Assembly (NCBI RefSeq): GCF_018739885.1
Contig: NZ_JADOES010000003.1
Span: 186,001 to 250,000 of the forward strand
DNA length: 64,000 bases
Direction of reading: 5' to 3'
From: Leptothoe spongobia TAU-MAC 1115
Lineage (GTDB): Bacteria > Cyanobacteriota > Cyanobacteriia > Phormidesmidales > Phormidesmidaceae
A model generated the notes under the pieces. That model was not told where the DNA came from. It saw only the letters and a program-made list of their open reading frames with translations, and made no database searches. Made by a program: the position numbers and the translations under genes. Positions within the stretch are counted from its first letter, which is position 1, and the number at the start of each line of letters is the position of its first letter. Positions 1-9,444 of the stretch are shown here, one piece after another.

Positions 1-887
1 GGGCTACGAGCAATCGAATCAATAGGACAGCCTTCAAACTTGGCCAATAGCTCTCTGAGTTCTAAGCGTTCAGGCAACCAAAACGCCAATTGCCCATCGT
101 AGCGACGCTGCGTCAATCCGTAAGTCTTCGCTTTAGCCATAGCAGCGGCTTCATCTGTAGTCTGGATAGTAACTACCTCTTGGGCAGGGATATAGGCACG
201 GAGTTCAGACAAACTACCTTGAGCTAATAAATGTCCTTGTTTTAAAAAGCCGATGCGATCGCACAATCGTTCAGCCTCATCCAGTAAGTGGGTGGTCAAC
301 AAGACTGTGACGCCCTGATGCTTCAGCTGGCGAATCAGCTCCCAAACATCATAGCGAGCCTCAATATCCAGACCTGTGGTGGGCTCATCTAAGACCACCA
401 GCTTAGGCTGATGCACAATGGCCACTGCCAGACTCAACCGTCGCTGCATCCCGCCACTCAAAGCACCAACAATGCTATCAACTCGATCCTCAAGGTTGAC
501 GGCTTTGAGACAGGTGAAGATGCGTTGCGATCTCAAAGATGACGGTAGACCGTAAATTTTGCCAAAAAAAGCCAGGTTTTCTCCACAAGTCAAGCTCTGA
601 TACAGCAGATTCTGTTGGGGCATAATCCCCAAATAGGATTTGGTTCTATCCGAAGCAGCCTCACCTGCAATCAAAACACGCCCGATATCAGGTCGTATTA
701 AACCACTCAATAAATTAATCGTCGTCGTTTTTCCGGCTCCATTTGGTCCTAGCAATCCATATACCTCACCCGGTACCAACCTCAAGGTCACATCCGTGAG
801 TACCCGACGCGGGCCAAAGGTCTTCGATAAATTTTGAATGTCAAGCACCCAGACCGCACTCGATACCACTCCATGAGCGTATTGCAT
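1..887 (-). CDS. ABC transporter ATP-binding protein (3' end outside window)
   Basis: The protein is the ATP-hydrolysing subunit of an ABC transporter of the drug/multidrug-efflux-like or ABC-2 type. The Walker A motif GPNGAGKTT, the signature LSGGMQRR and the Walker B plus D-loop LVVLDEPTTGLD are all read on the minus strand, followed by an H-loop stretch TTHLLDEAERLCDR. The start is the ATG at 887. About 295 codons are visible and the C-terminal accessory part runs off the left edge. The permease partner is not in the window, so the substrate cannot be named. The gene is divergent from the tRNA at 975. Confidence 0.9.
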   Translation of the reverse strand, partial: MQYAHGVVSSAVWVLDIQNLSKTFGPRRVLTDVTLRLVPGEVYGLLGPNGAGKTTTINLLSGLIRPDIGRVLIAGEAASDRTKSYLGIMPQQNLLYQSLTCGENLAFFGKIYGLPSSLRSQRIFTCLKAVNLEDRVDSIVGALSGGMQRRLSLAVAIVHQPKLVVLDEPTTGLDIEARYDVWELIRQLKHQGVTVLLTTHLLDEAERLCDRIGFLKQGHLLAQGSLSELRAYIPAQEVVTIQTTDEAAAMAKAKTYGLTQRRYDGQLAFWLPERLELRELLAKFEGCPIDSIARS

Positions 888-974
888 GAGAACCTTTAAC
901 GTAAAGTCAAAGACAGATCCGGATACAAGTGCTAATATTAAGAACGGTTCCTGACTAAATTAGTTCAGATGCCA

Positions 975-1047
975 GGGCATGTGGCTCAGTGGATAGAGCA
1001 TCAGATTCCGGTTCTGAGGGTCGGGGGTTCGAATCCCTCCATGCTCG
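975..1047 (+). tRNA. tRNA-Arg (anticodon CCG)
   Basis: A full cloverleaf can be folded. The acceptor stem GGGCATG pairs with CATGCTC, the D-stem is GCTC/GAGC, the anticodon stem is TCAGA/TCTGA around loop TTCCGGT (anticodon CCG), and the T-arm contains GGTTCGAAT. The discriminator base is G1047 and no 3' CCA is encoded. Confidence 0.95.
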
Positions 1048-1366
1048 TTTTAAGTTCTCAAAAATTAAGAACTAAATACTTTACGCGCTTCTGCAAAAGC
1101 TTTAAGTATAGATAACTTAAGGGCCTCAGAAGCACGATACAGATAAAAAATACTTAAGTCTCAAAAAGCAGGCCCTATTACCTATATTCTTACTTAGTGA
1201 GCCAGGGTATACATGCGTATCTTGTATATTTAATCAAGTACTCATGCCCCATGCTCATGTAAACACCACTCCGAATAAAAGCTCGATATTACCGATATCG
1301 ATAAGCAAACTATCTTGAAATAGTTCAATAAATATAATTAACATTGCGTCATAAATCATTTAAGTT
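1048..1366. other. intergenic region upstream of kaiA
   Basis: This 319-bp AT-rich gap lies between tRNA-Arg and kaiA. It must hold the kaiA promoter, but I see no convincing -35/-10 pair. Short self-complementary patches such as CGATATTACCGATATCG near 1283 are present. No gene was recognised. Confidence 0.5.
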
Positions 1367-2218
1367 TTGGCTGCACGCTTTCTGGTTGGAATTTATACGG
1401 CTCAGGCTTCTACGGCTGAGTCTCTCAAGAAAACGCTGGCTCACAGTCCGTTTGCCATTAGTTGGAGCAAAACACAAGCAGAGTTTGTGCAATGGACTAT
1501 CAGTAATCGTCATCGGATTGATTGCTTAGTAGTCCAACGCTCCCACAAAGAATTGGACCCCTTACAGGAGCTGTTGGAGCGTGATATTTTGCTACCTATT
1601 TTAGTGATCTCAAATCAGAACACTATAGATCCCCAGCCGAATTATCACAATGCCGTCATCTGCATGACTACCAGCGAAATAGATAGAATTGAAGGCCAGG
1701 TCCATGAAGCTATCAATCAATTTTTGCAGCTGCCAGCTAGTCAAAATCCCCCCATTGATCCAGAAAATGCTTCACCGGATACTCGAGATAATCGAACCTT
1801 TCTCTTAAGCCTGCAGCAACAGCGCTTAACTGAAAAGCTACAAGAACGCTTAGGTTATTTGGGCGTGTACTACAAGCGTAATTCTCAAAACTTCATGCGC
1901 AATATGACATTGGAGGAGCGTCATGAATTTTTAGATCAACTGCGTCAAGACTATCGTCAAATTATTTTGAGCTATTTTTCATCGGATGATAAAACCCTAA
2001 ATCAGCGTATTGACGACTACGTTAATCTGGCCTTCTTTGCTGATGTCTCTATTTCTAAAGTTGTCGAGATTCATATGGAGCTGATGGACCATTTCTCCAA
2101 ACAGCTCAACATGGAAGGTCGTAGTGAAGAAATTTTGCTGGACTATCGCCTAACTTTGATTGATGTATTAGCCCATTTATGCGAAATGTATCGTCGCTCC
2201 ATCCCCCGTGAAGTTTAG
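1367..2218 (+). CDS. kaiA: circadian clock protein KaiA
   Basis: KaiA stimulates KaiC autophosphorylation by binding its C-terminal A-loop tail. The protein has the usual two parts: an N-terminal pseudo-receiver domain (about residues 1-135) and a C-terminal four-helix KaiC-binding dimer domain (about 170-283) with the hallmark segments RLGYLGVYYKR, FADVSISKVVEIHMELMD and EILLDYRLTLIDVLAHLCEM. The 283-aa length matches the roughly 284 aa of Synechococcus elongatus KaiA. The start is a TTG: an in-frame TAA lies two codons upstream, and the N-terminus aligns with the known one without loss, so no longer start exists. kaiB follows after 77 bp. Confidence 0.95.
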   Translation: MAARFLVGIYTAQASTAESLKKTLAHSPFAISWSKTQAEFVQWTISNRHRIDCLVVQRSHKELDPLQELLERDILLPILVISNQNTIDPQPNYHNAVICMTTSEIDRIEGQVHEAINQFLQLPASQNPPIDPENASPDTRDNRTFLLSLQQQRLTEKLQERLGYLGVYYKRNSQNFMRNMTLEERHEFLDQLRQDYRQIILSYFSSDDKTLNQRIDDYVNLAFFADVSISKVVEIHMELMDHFSKQLNMEGRSEEILLDYRLTLIDVLAHLCEMYRRSIPREV

Positions 2219-2295
2219 CCGTAGCTTACCGCATTTCCCCAATACACTAGTAGACTCTTGCGCGCCACATCCGCCACACCTTCGGGAGCCTTCCA

Positions 2296-2598
2296 ATGGC
2301 CTATAAAAAAACCTACATTTTGAAGCTTTACGTCGCCGGAAATACCCCCAACTCTACCCGAGCACTGAAGATGCTCAATACGATTTTGGAAGAAGAATTT
2401 CAGGGCGTCTATGCATTAAAAGTAATTGACGTATTGCAAAATCCACAGCTAGCCGAAGAAGACAAAATTTTAGCAACTCCTACATTGGCCAAAATTTTAC
2501 CCCCGCCAGTTCGTAAGATCATTGGTGACTTATCAGATCGTGAGCGTGTCTTGATTGGGCTAGACTTACTTTATGATGAGCTGAGGGAGGATGATTAA
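2296..2598 (+). CDS. kaiB: circadian clock protein KaiB
   Basis: KaiB is the fold-switching thioredoxin-like clock protein. It binds the CI ring of KaiC, sequesters KaiA and signals to the output kinases SasA and CikA. The 100-aa product opens with [18 protein letters not shown] and carries the typical [25 protein letters not shown] stretch. Family length is about 100-108 aa, so this is complete. It sits between kaiA and kaiC on the same strand, but an unusually long 309-bp gap precedes kaiC. Confidence 0.97.
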   Translation: MAYKKTYILKLYVAGNTPNSTRALKMLNTILEEEFQGVYALKVIDVLQNPQLAEEDKILATPTLAKILPPPVRKIIGDLSDRERVLIGLDLLYDELREDD

Positions 2599-2907
2599 TC
2601 CTCTTAAGACCGTCCACGCAGCAGTCGTAGCGTGTTATCTATTTGTTTGATACTGTCGCTCTTAGAGCATCGTCAAAACTGCGAAATGGTATCCCGTAAG
2701 AAGGATTGAGCCTTGTGCTTGACAGTCTCTGCCAGATTTGATCGTATGGCCTTGAACTATAGACTGCTAATAGCTTTTATCGGTATTTTCAGTCCGCTTT
2801 AAGTAGAATCGGCTGTAATGCTTGCCCTCGATAGCTTAACCTGTTGAAATATTAAGTAATGCTCTTTTCTCTGGCTGTATTTTTTTAACAGGTCAATTTA
2901 CTAAACC
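2599..2907. promoter_or_regulatory. kaiB-kaiC spacer, possible separate kaiC promoter
   Basis: The kaiB-kaiC gap is 309 bp with no open frame of note. A consensus-like TTGACA lies at 2719-2724, but the best -10 (around 2743-2750) is weak. A second pair, TTGAAC 2752-2757 with TTTTAT 2775-2780, has 17-bp spacing. Either could drive kaiC independently of kaiB. This is a reading of motifs only. Confidence 0.35.
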
Positions 2908-4464
2908 ATGACTCAGTCTTCTCAAGGTGAGCCCCCCTCGAATACTCCCTTAGCGGGTGTCAAAAAGATCCGCACCATGATGGAAGGGTTTGATGACATT
3001 AGTCATGGTGGTCTGCCTGCTGGTCGCTCTACGCTTGTTAGCGGAACTTCAGGAACGGGTAAAACCTTAATCGCTGTCCAGTTTCTATATAACGGCATCA
3101 CAGATTTTGATGAGCCTGGTGTATTTGTCACATTTGAGGAGTCTCCCGCTGATATTATCCAAAATGCTTGTAGTTTTGGCTGGGATCTACAGCAACTGAT
3201 CGACGATGGCAAGCTTTTTATATTAGACGCCTCTCCAGATCCTGAAGGCCAAGAAATCGTTGGAAACTTTGACCTTTCGGCCCTAATTGAACGGATCCAA
3301 TACGCTATTCGTAAATACAAAGCACGGAGAGTTTCAATCGACTCGGTAACTGCTGTCTTTCAGCAATACGATGCTGCTGGGGTAGTACGGCGCGAAATTT
3401 TCCGCCTGGTGGCTCGCCTCAAGCAAATGGGAGTGACCACACTCATGTCAACCGAGCGAGTAGAAGAGTACGGCCCAGTTGCACGCTTCGGGGTGGAAGA
3501 ATTTGTTTCAGATAATGTTGTGATCGTCCGTAACGTCCTAGAAGGAGAACGTCGTCGTCGCACGATTGAAATTTTGAAGTTGCGGGGTACCACTCATATG
3601 AAGGGGGAGTATCCATTTACTATTACCCATAATGGTATCAACATTTTCCCGTTGGGCGCGATGCGACTCACACAGAGGTCTTCAAATGTACGAGTATCGT
3701 CTGGAGTAAAGACGCTGGATGAGATGTGTGGTGGCGGCTTCTTCAAGGATTCGATCATCTTGGCTACAGGAGCAACGGGCACAGGAAAGACCTTGTTCGT
3801 TAGTAAGTTTATTGAAAATGGCTGCAAAGCTAATGAGCGAGCCATATTATTTGCCTATGAGGAATCGCGGGCACAGCTATCTCGAAATGCCTATTCTTGG
3901 GGAATTGATTTTGAGGAGCTGGAACGAGCTGGACTGCTCAAAATTATTTGTGCCTATCCAGAATCTGCTGGACTAGAAGATCATCTACAAATTATTAAAT
4001 CGGAGATCGCCCACTTTAAGCCCTCGCGCATCGCCATCGACTCCCTATCAGCCCTTGATCGTGGTGTAAGTAATAACTCGTTCCGACAGTTTGTGATTGG
4101 TGTGACCGGCTATGCCAAGCAGGAAGAAATCACAGGGTTTTTCACTAACACTACAGAGCAGTTTATGGGCTCCCACTCGATTACGGATTCCCATATTTCT
4201 ACCATCACAGACACGATTTTAATGCTGCAGTATGTAGAAATTCGGGGTGAGATGTCACGGGCCTTGAACGTTTTTAAGATGCGAGGTTCCATGCACGATA
4301 AGGCCATTCGAGAGTACACAATCAGTGCCAATGGACCTGAAATCAAGCATTCTTTCCGAAATTTAGAGCAAATTTTCAGTGGATCACCCAGGCGTGTTTC
4401 CGTCGATGAGAAAAGTGAGCTGTCGCGCATCATGAAAGGAGTACAGCCAGGCGACTCAGACTAG
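2908..4464 (+). CDS. kaiC: circadian clock protein KaiC
   Basis: KaiC is the double-RecA hexameric ATPase, autokinase and autophosphatase at the core of the clock. Both P-loops are present, GTSGTGKT at residues 46-53 (CI) and GATGTGKT at 288-295 (CII), each followed by a catalytic glutamate pair (FEES, YEES). The phosphorylation sites fall exactly at Ser431 and Thr432 within SHISTITDT, the same numbering as in S. elongatus. The 518-aa length is one residue short of that protein. The C-terminal A-loop region SGSPRRVSVDEKSELSR needed for KaiA binding is intact. One oddity is RGSMHDK, where RGSWHDK is usual as I recall it. The gene converges on the 4482 gene with a 17-bp gap. Confidence 0.98.
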   Translation: MTQSSQGEPPSNTPLAGVKKIRTMMEGFDDISHGGLPAGRSTLVSGTSGTGKTLIAVQFLYNGITDFDEPGVFVTFEESPADIIQNACSFGWDLQQLIDDGKLFILDASPDPEGQEIVGNFDLSALIERIQYAIRKYKARRVSIDSVTAVFQQYDAAGVVRREIFRLVARLKQMGVTTLMSTERVEEYGPVARFGVEEFVSDNVVIVRNVLEGERRRRTIEILKLRGTTHMKGEYPFTITHNGINIFPLGAMRLTQRSSNVRVSSGVKTLDEMCGGGFFKDSIILATGATGTGKTLFVSKFIENGCKANERAILFAYEESRAQLSRNAYSWGIDFEELERAGLLKIICAYPESAGLEDHLQIIKSEIAHFKPSRIAIDSLSALDRGVSNNSFRQFVIGVTGYAKQEEITGFFTNTTEQFMGSHSITDSHISTITDTILMLQYVEIRGEMSRALNVFKMRGSMHDKAIREYTISANGPEIKHSFRNLEQIFSGSPRRVSVDEKSELSRIMKGVQPGDSD

Positions 4465-4481
4465 GGTCGGTATGTCACCCC

Positions 4482-5237
4482 CTAAGAGCGCGCTCCTGTA
4501 ATGACTAGCTGTTCGTTAAAGATCTCAATGGTTTCTAAGATCACCCCTTGTTGATTGAGAAGCGTATTTAGCCGTCGCTCAACTTCATTGGTCGAAAAAC
4601 CCATTTGGTCCTCAATATCAGCCAGAGGGAATGTAAATTGGCCTAACTTGAGACTCATGTCTTCCTCTAGATTGAGTTTGCCGTCTTGTACCTGGGGTCG
4701 AGCGACAATCCCGATGTAGATATCACGATTTGCTAACATCGGTGCCGCACTAGCGAGCTGATCAAGACCGGTTTGCACCTCAGCCGGTAAACCATCACGC
4801 GGTAGTTCCGATAAGTTTAAGACAGCTCCTGTTTCTATCAGATCGCTTTTGAGTGTTGTTTGAAAAGACTTCGCATTGACCAATATCTGAGCAGCCTGAG
4901 GTTGACTAAAAATAGCTTCATTAATCAGTTGATTTAGTTGAGGTTCATCCAAGGCGACACTAATCTGGCCCTTGTCATGGATAAGGTCTGACCACTGTGG
5001 ATCGGACTGCTCGCTAGATTTCATCCGAGTATTAGCCATTTGGTGAGGTTTGGCCGCCTTTGGTAGAGACGTCTCAGCAGCTATATCAATCGGCAAGGGA
5101 GAGGATGACGCAACGGTATCCTCGGTTAAAGCAATACGATTTGTCCCATTGATCACGCTATGCCAACCGTAGGCAAAGCTACCGCCAGCCACCGCTGAAA
5201 CCACCACCAGACTGATCAATAATGCTGCTTGCTTCAT
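4482..5237 (-). CDS. membrane-anchored protein of unknown function
   Basis: I do not recognise this 251-aa protein. It begins with a hydrophobic segment (about residues 5-24) that looks like an uncleaved signal anchor or signal peptide. A polar, low-complexity linker follows (about 30-75), then a soluble domain with several QPQ/LNLEEDMSLKLG-type beta-like stretches up to the C-terminus. No Cys-based or catalytic motif is evident. It is probably periplasmic or lumenal. It is transcribed convergently with kaiC and divergently from the cytochrome at 5405, sharing a 167-bp upstream region with it. Confidence 0.7.
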   Translation of the reverse strand: MKQAALLISLVVVSAVAGGSFAYGWHSVINGTNRIALTEDTVASSSPLPIDIAAETSLPKAAKPHQMANTRMKSSEQSDPQWSDLIHDKGQISVALDEPQLNQLINEAIFSQPQAAQILVNAKSFQTTLKSDLIETGAVLNLSELPRDGLPAEVQTGLDQLASAAPMLANRDIYIGIVARPQVQDGKLNLEEDMSLKLGQFTFPLADIEDQMGFSTNEVERRLNTLLNQQGVILETIEIFNEQLVITGARS

Positions 5238-5404
5238 GGTGTGGTGTACCTACAGAACCCTACCCTCAAAATCTTCAACAGTTTAGCGCTTTCATCTGAC
5301 AAGGCAACCTATCTTAAGTTCTGTTCCGCTACTGTTCCTAAAGCTGGAAACCATTACCATAGGAAGCAAATTGCCCACCTCTTAGCCTCAATCCTTGAAC
5401 TTGA

Positions 5405-5818
5405 ATGTCAACATTTGCTTCTAGATTTGCCCTAGGTCTTGGTTTATTGTTTGCAAGGGTTAGAAGGAGCCTCTCATACATTAATCTGCTGAAACGTCTT
5501 TTAATGTGCTGTTTGGTCATCAGTCTCTGGCTCAATCACTCCCCTATAGCCTGGGCAGAACCTGCCTCCGAACTTTTTGAGGCGCACTGCGCTGGATGCC
5601 ATCCCAATGGAGCCAATATTATCCGTCGAGGGAAAAATCTCAAGCAGAAAGCATTAAATCGCCATGGTTATACATCGGCGGATAAGATCGAATCTATCAT
5701 CGCCCATGGAAAAGGGCTGATGAGCGCCTATGGTGAACAGCTCAGTGACGATCAGATCCATGCCCTAGCCAACTACGTCCTAGAACAAGCTGCCATCAAC
5801 TGGAAACCCTCAACGTAA
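5405..5818 (+). CDS. c-type cytochrome, cytochrome c6-like
   Basis: This is a small monohaem class I cytochrome, probably a thylakoid-lumen or periplasmic electron carrier of the c6/c6-like group. The haem-binding CAGCH follows LFEAH, and the likely axial methionine lies in GKGLMSAYGEQL before the C-terminal helix DDQIHALANYVLEQA. A signal peptide ending near HSPIAWA precedes the mature protein. The start is uncertain: the ATG at 5405 gives a 48-residue leader, while the internal ATG at 5504 gives a more typical leader of about 15 residues. The sequence differs from classic PetJ (GKNAMPAF motif), so c6B/c6C-type is more likely than plastocyanin-replacing c6. Confidence 0.85.
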   Translation: MSTFASRFALGLGLLFARVRRSLSYINLLKRLLMCCLVISLWLNHSPIAWAEPASELFEAHCAGCHPNGANIIRRGKNLKQKALNRHGYTSADKIESIIAHGKGLMSAYGEQLSDDQIHALANYVLEQAAINWKPST

Positions 5819-5884
5819 TCTACTGAGCGACTAGTCACTAAAATCACACAGCGCTTCAATCCCTACCCTGTCCCTACCCTTACC

Positions 5885-6808
5885 GTGCAGCTCAATCAAG
5901 TCATCATTGTCCACAAAGCAGGCAATTCTTACAGTAAAAGCTGGGCCGAAAAATGCGCCAAGCAATTAGAAAAATGTGGTACTCAGGTTTTGCTCGGGCC
6001 AAGTGGCCCCAAAGATAATCCCTATCCAGTTTTCTTAGCGTCGGCGCAACAGCCCATCGACCTGGCAATCGTACTGGGGGGTGATGGTACAGCACTGGCT
6101 GCAGCACGCCATTTGGCCCCCGAAAAAATTCCCATTTTGGCCGTCAATATCGGTGGCCACCTGGGTTTTTTGACCGAATCCTCAGACGAAATTGAAGACT
6201 TTGCAGGGATCGTTGATCGCCTCTTAGAAGACCGCTATGCCGTGCAACAACGGATGATGCTGCAAGCCTCTATCCATGAGGGTAGTCGTAGTAACCGGGA
6301 GCCCTTGAGTGAGGAGGTGTATTGGGCGCTGAATGAAATGTGTGTAAAACCCGCCTCCCCGGACCGCATGATCACCTCGATTTTAGAAATGGAAATTGAT
6401 GGTGAAGTCGTTGATCAATACCAGGGTGATGGACTACTCATCAGCACTCCCACGGGTACTACCGGCTATACAGTCGCATCCAATGGTCCGATTGTGCACG
6501 CCAGCCTGGATGCTATCGTGGTCACCCCCATCTGCCCTCTGAGTTTATCGAGTCGTCCCGTCGTAATTCCCGCAGGGAGTGTAGTTAGCGTCTGGCCCCT
6601 GGCTGATCCTGGGATGACCACAAAGCTATGGATGGATGGTGTGTTAGCCACCTCTATTTGGCCTGGACAGCGGGTGGATATATTCATGGCAGAACATATG
6701 GCCAAGTTTGTCCTGCTACGCCAAAATCAATCTTATTATCAAACCCTACGCAATAAGCTCCTATGGGCTGGAGCCAGGATTAACTACACTAATCATCATC
6801 GTAATTAA
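5885..6808 (+). CDS. nadK: NAD kinase
   Basis: The enzyme phosphorylates NAD to NADP in the cytoplasm. The diagnostic VLGGDGTALAAAR motif, the NIGGHLGFLTE stretch, the QGDGLLISTPTGTTGYTVASNGP catalytic and substrate segment (in overlapping pieces) and the later RPVVIPAGS are all present. The 307-aa length fits the cyanobacterial family, which usually has two paralogs. Translation begins at a GTG (5885), 66 bp after the cytochrome stop, so the two could be co-transcribed. NADP supply also links it loosely to the transhydrogenase genes at 14.7 kb. Confidence 0.95.
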   Translation: MQLNQVIIVHKAGNSYSKSWAEKCAKQLEKCGTQVLLGPSGPKDNPYPVFLASAQQPIDLAIVLGGDGTALAAARHLAPEKIPILAVNIGGHLGFLTESSDEIEDFAGIVDRLLEDRYAVQQRMMLQASIHEGSRSNREPLSEEVYWALNEMCVKPASPDRMITSILEMEIDGEVVDQYQGDGLLISTPTGTTGYTVASNGPIVHASLDAIVVTPICPLSLSSRPVVIPAGSVVSVWPLADPGMTTKLWMDGVLATSIWPGQRVDIFMAEHMAKFVLLRQNQSYYQTLRNKLLWAGARINYTNHHRN

Positions 6809-6863
6809 CATTTCCAGCTTCTCCTTGCCTAGAAGCTAAGAATCGAGCAGTAGACCAATCCCC

Positions 6864-7349
6864 CTAAAGTCGCTGGGTATTGCCTTTACCTTTAATCCAG
6901 CCTTCAACGCCATCAAAGCGAATTTTGAACCAGCGCTCACCAGATTCTTCTAACACATCTACGGTCTCATCGTAGTCAATGCCACCAATCGTGCCATACT
7001 CATTACCCGGTCCAGAGCGGATGAGTAGACCGGAGCCATAGGTTATTTTTACCTGATACAACCCCTGAGGGTCAGGTGTCTCGCTAGCGATGTTTGCCTC
7101 GGTCTCAGCTGCCGGTTGCTCGGCCTTGGGCTGAGGTGCTGTGTCTGCCTTAGGGGCATCAGCGGCAGGTTTTGGTTTTGCATCGTTTTCATAAACGGGC
7201 CGCTCAGGCAGACTGGACAGTTGGGTCAAGAAGTAGCGCGCTGTTGCAGCCCCTGCTAAGGAGATCACGAGCAGTGCGATCGCAACTCCACAAACAAACT
7301 TTATCAGTCCAACTAAAAAGTCCTGGGGGTTAAATCGCTGAGAGGCCAT
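6864..7349 (-). CDS. membrane-anchored SH3-domain protein
   Basis: The 161-aa protein has one transmembrane segment (about residues 14-37), an Ala/Pro/Lys-rich linker (about 55-90) and a C-terminal bacterial SH3 domain. The SH3 part shows LLIRSGPGNEYGTIGGI, VLEESGERWFKIRF and GVEGWIKGKG, the usual SH3b pattern. Such domains bind peptidoglycan or other envelope ligands, so a periplasmic SH3 head tethered to the inner membrane is inferred. No enzyme domain is attached. It is convergent with nadK. Confidence 0.85.
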   Translation of the reverse strand: MASQRFNPQDFLVGLIKFVCGVAIALLVISLAGAATARYFLTQLSSLPERPVYENDAKPKPAADAPKADTAPQPKAEQPAAETEANIASETPDPQGLYQVKITYGSGLLIRSGPGNEYGTIGGIDYDETVDVLEESGERWFKIRFDGVEGWIKGKGNTQRL

Positions 7350-7454
7350 AGCTTCTAAAGGGAATCAAGGATATTTACGCAAGTGTCCTACGGTTATACC
7401 TTATTTCTAGCAGGAAATTATTCTGAATCCAGACCCCTGATCCACAGACTAATC

Positions 7455-7799
7455 TCACAACCCGCTGTTGCCGAAGCCTTTCATCACAGCATCAAAGAAC
7501 TGCTCTCCCAGTTTCGCAGTGAAGATTCCACAGGTTAAAACAATTAACAAGCCTAAACCTAGCTGCAAGTATGTCAGCTGCCCCAAAGAATGAATGTCCG
7601 AATAGAGCAGGGGCAATAAGACAAAAAAGCTACCTAAAACCGCACCCCCTAAAAACTTGGTGTACACAGAATTAACCCAGTTTTTATCAGCGCCTAAAAA
7701 CCTTAAGTAAAACAGATGTAGAGACTCAAACAGGTTTTGATTAGTATCTGAAGATGCCATGGGATCACTCACAAATTCGACGATTAAATCGCTCACCAT
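7455..7799 (-). CDS. small integral membrane protein, unknown function
   Basis: This is a 114-aa protein with two hydrophobic segments (about residues 49-66 and 76-97) preceded by a polar N-terminal third that reads like an amphipathic helix (LFESLHLFYLRFLGADKNW). I do not recognise a family. It lies on the same strand as ycf46 and 113 bp downstream of it, but a shared transcript is only possible, not shown. The ATG at 7799 or the internal ATG about 12 codons later could be the start. Confidence 0.65.
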   Translation of the reverse strand: MVSDLIVEFVSDPMASSDTNQNLFESLHLFYLRFLGADKNWVNSVYTKFLGGAVLGSFFVLLPLLYSDIHSLGQLTYLQLGLGLLIVLTCGIFTAKLGEQFFDAVMKGFGNSGL

Positions 7800-7912
7800 G
7801 GGTGATCTACAGATAGCGTGAGCTCATTCCAGATATAAGCCTTGTCCAGGGCCAGGACGGTCGTTTTACTGTGGGAGAAACTACAGGTTTCAACTTGGAC
7901 ATGGTTTAGGAA

Positions 7913-9427
7913 CTAATCTCCTAGCTCCTTCATGCGATCGCTAAGCATAGACTGCCGCGATGCTAACCGAGCCTTCCCCGATGCTGCCCAAGCTTGAAGC
8001 GCATCCACCTGATCTTTAGCCGTACGAGCCAGGGGCACCAGCTGACTAGCCGCCTCTAAAACATCATCCACTGTGAAATCACGATTTTGACTAAAGCCAA
8101 TGTGCATCGCTTCGATAATGGCCTGCTCGATTTCAGCCCCTGAGAAATCTGGCGTCTCATAGGCCAAACGACTAGTGTCATAGCTTTTTACATTATGAGG
8201 ACGCAAGCGACCCAAATGCACCTGGAAAATAGCATCTCGCTCGGCTTGGCTGGGTAGACCTACAAAGAAAATTTCATCAAATCGACCCCGACGCAGTAAT
8301 TCGGGGGGAAGGGAGCCAATATTATTAGCCGTCGCCACCACAAACACAGGTGATGTCTTCTCTGAGAGCCAGGTAATAAACGTCCCAAAAACGCGACTTG
8401 TGGTGCCAGAGTCTCCACGCCCTTCAAATCCAGCAAACGCTTTGTCAATCTCATCGATCCATAGCACACAGGGCGCTAATGCCTCCGCCAGCTGAATCAT
8501 CTGTCGTGTACGCGACTCAGACTCCCCCACTAAACCAGCAAACAGACGTCCCACATCCAAACGCAGCAGCGGTAGATACCAATTGTGGGCAATCGCCTTA
8601 GCTGTTAAAGACTTGCCTGTCCCCTGAATACCTACCAGCATCAGGCCTCGAGGATGGGGTAAACCATACTGCCGCGCTCGCTCAGAAAATGAACCACCAC
8701 GCTTAATCAACCAATCTTTGAGATTATCCAGTCCACCGATATCAGAAATTTTCTCTGTAGCTGGATAGAAATCAAGAATTTGCGTCTGGCGAATAGTCTG
8801 CCGCTTTTCTTCAAGGATCAGATCGATATCATCAGGGCTAAACACCCCATTAGCCGCAATTCCTCGCGCTAATACTCGCCGAATCCGCTCCATGGAAAGT
8901 CCCTGACAAGAACGAACCAATGCATCCAACGCCTTAGGCGCTGGCAAATTACCCATGGCTCCTAGCAAGGTTTCTATTTCGCGTCGGATTTCGTCAACTG
9001 TAGGCAGGGGAAATTCTAGAACCGTCAGTAGCTCACTAAGTTCATCCGGAATAGTCAACTGAGCTGACAAAATAATAATGTTTTTCGGTTGAGATTTGAG
9101 CAATCGAGCTAAATTTCGCAGTTTTCGAGAAACTGCAATATCATCCAAAAAACGATGAAAATCTCGCAGAATTAAAACAGCAGGCGCAGTAGAAGATAAC
9201 TTCTCAACAAACTCTAAAGCTTGTAAGGGATTACGTCGCCCCACTCCTACATCACTTGGATTACCTTGATAGCCATCGACAAAGTCCCAAACATAAATGG
9301 CTCGATTACCTGTTTTAGAAGCGACTGCTGCAATTGCCTCTTCGGCCCGCTCTTCTTCACGAGTGGGAATATAAACCAACGGGTAGCGGGCCCGAATAAG
9401 TAGTCCTAACTCCTCTTGAAATGCCAT
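7913..9427 (-). CDS. ycf46: AAA+ ATPase, Ycf46 family
   Basis: This is a cyanobacterial and plastid-encoded AAA+ protein (the Slr0374/Ycf46 type). The family is linked to photosynthetic or stress physiology, but the exact substrate is unsettled. The N-terminal half (residues 1-about 230) is a degenerate ATPase-like region starting [20 protein letters not shown]. The C-terminal half has a clear AAA module with Walker [10 protein letters not shown], Walker [13 protein letters not shown], and second-region-of-homology arginines in [13 protein letters not shown]. At 504 aa it is full length. It is the last gene of the minus-strand rpmH-to-ycf46 block, 17 bp after the DUF177 gene. Confidence 0.93.
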   Translation of the reverse strand: MAFQEELGLLIRARYPLVYIPTREEERAEEAIAAVASKTGNRAIYVWDFVDGYQGNPSDVGVGRRNPLQALEFVEKLSSTAPAVLILRDFHRFLDDIAVSRKLRNLARLLKSQPKNIIILSAQLTIPDELSELLTVLEFPLPTVDEIRREIETLLGAMGNLPAPKALDALVRSCQGLSMERIRRVLARGIAANGVFSPDDIDLILEEKRQTIRQTQILDFYPATEKISDIGGLDNLKDWLIKRGGSFSERARQYGLPHPRGLMLVGIQGTGKSLTAKAIAHNWYLPLLRLDVGRLFAGLVGESESRTRQMIQLAEALAPCVLWIDEIDKAFAGFEGRGDSGTTSRVFGTFITWLSEKTSPVFVVATANNIGSLPPELLRRGRFDEIFFVGLPSQAERDAIFQVHLGRLRPHNVKSYDTSRLAYETPDFSGAEIEQAIIEAMHIGFSQNRDFTVDDVLEAASQLVPLARTAKDQVDALQAWAASGKARLASRQSMLSDRMKELGD

Positions 9428-9444
9428 AGGAAAACAGTGGACCC

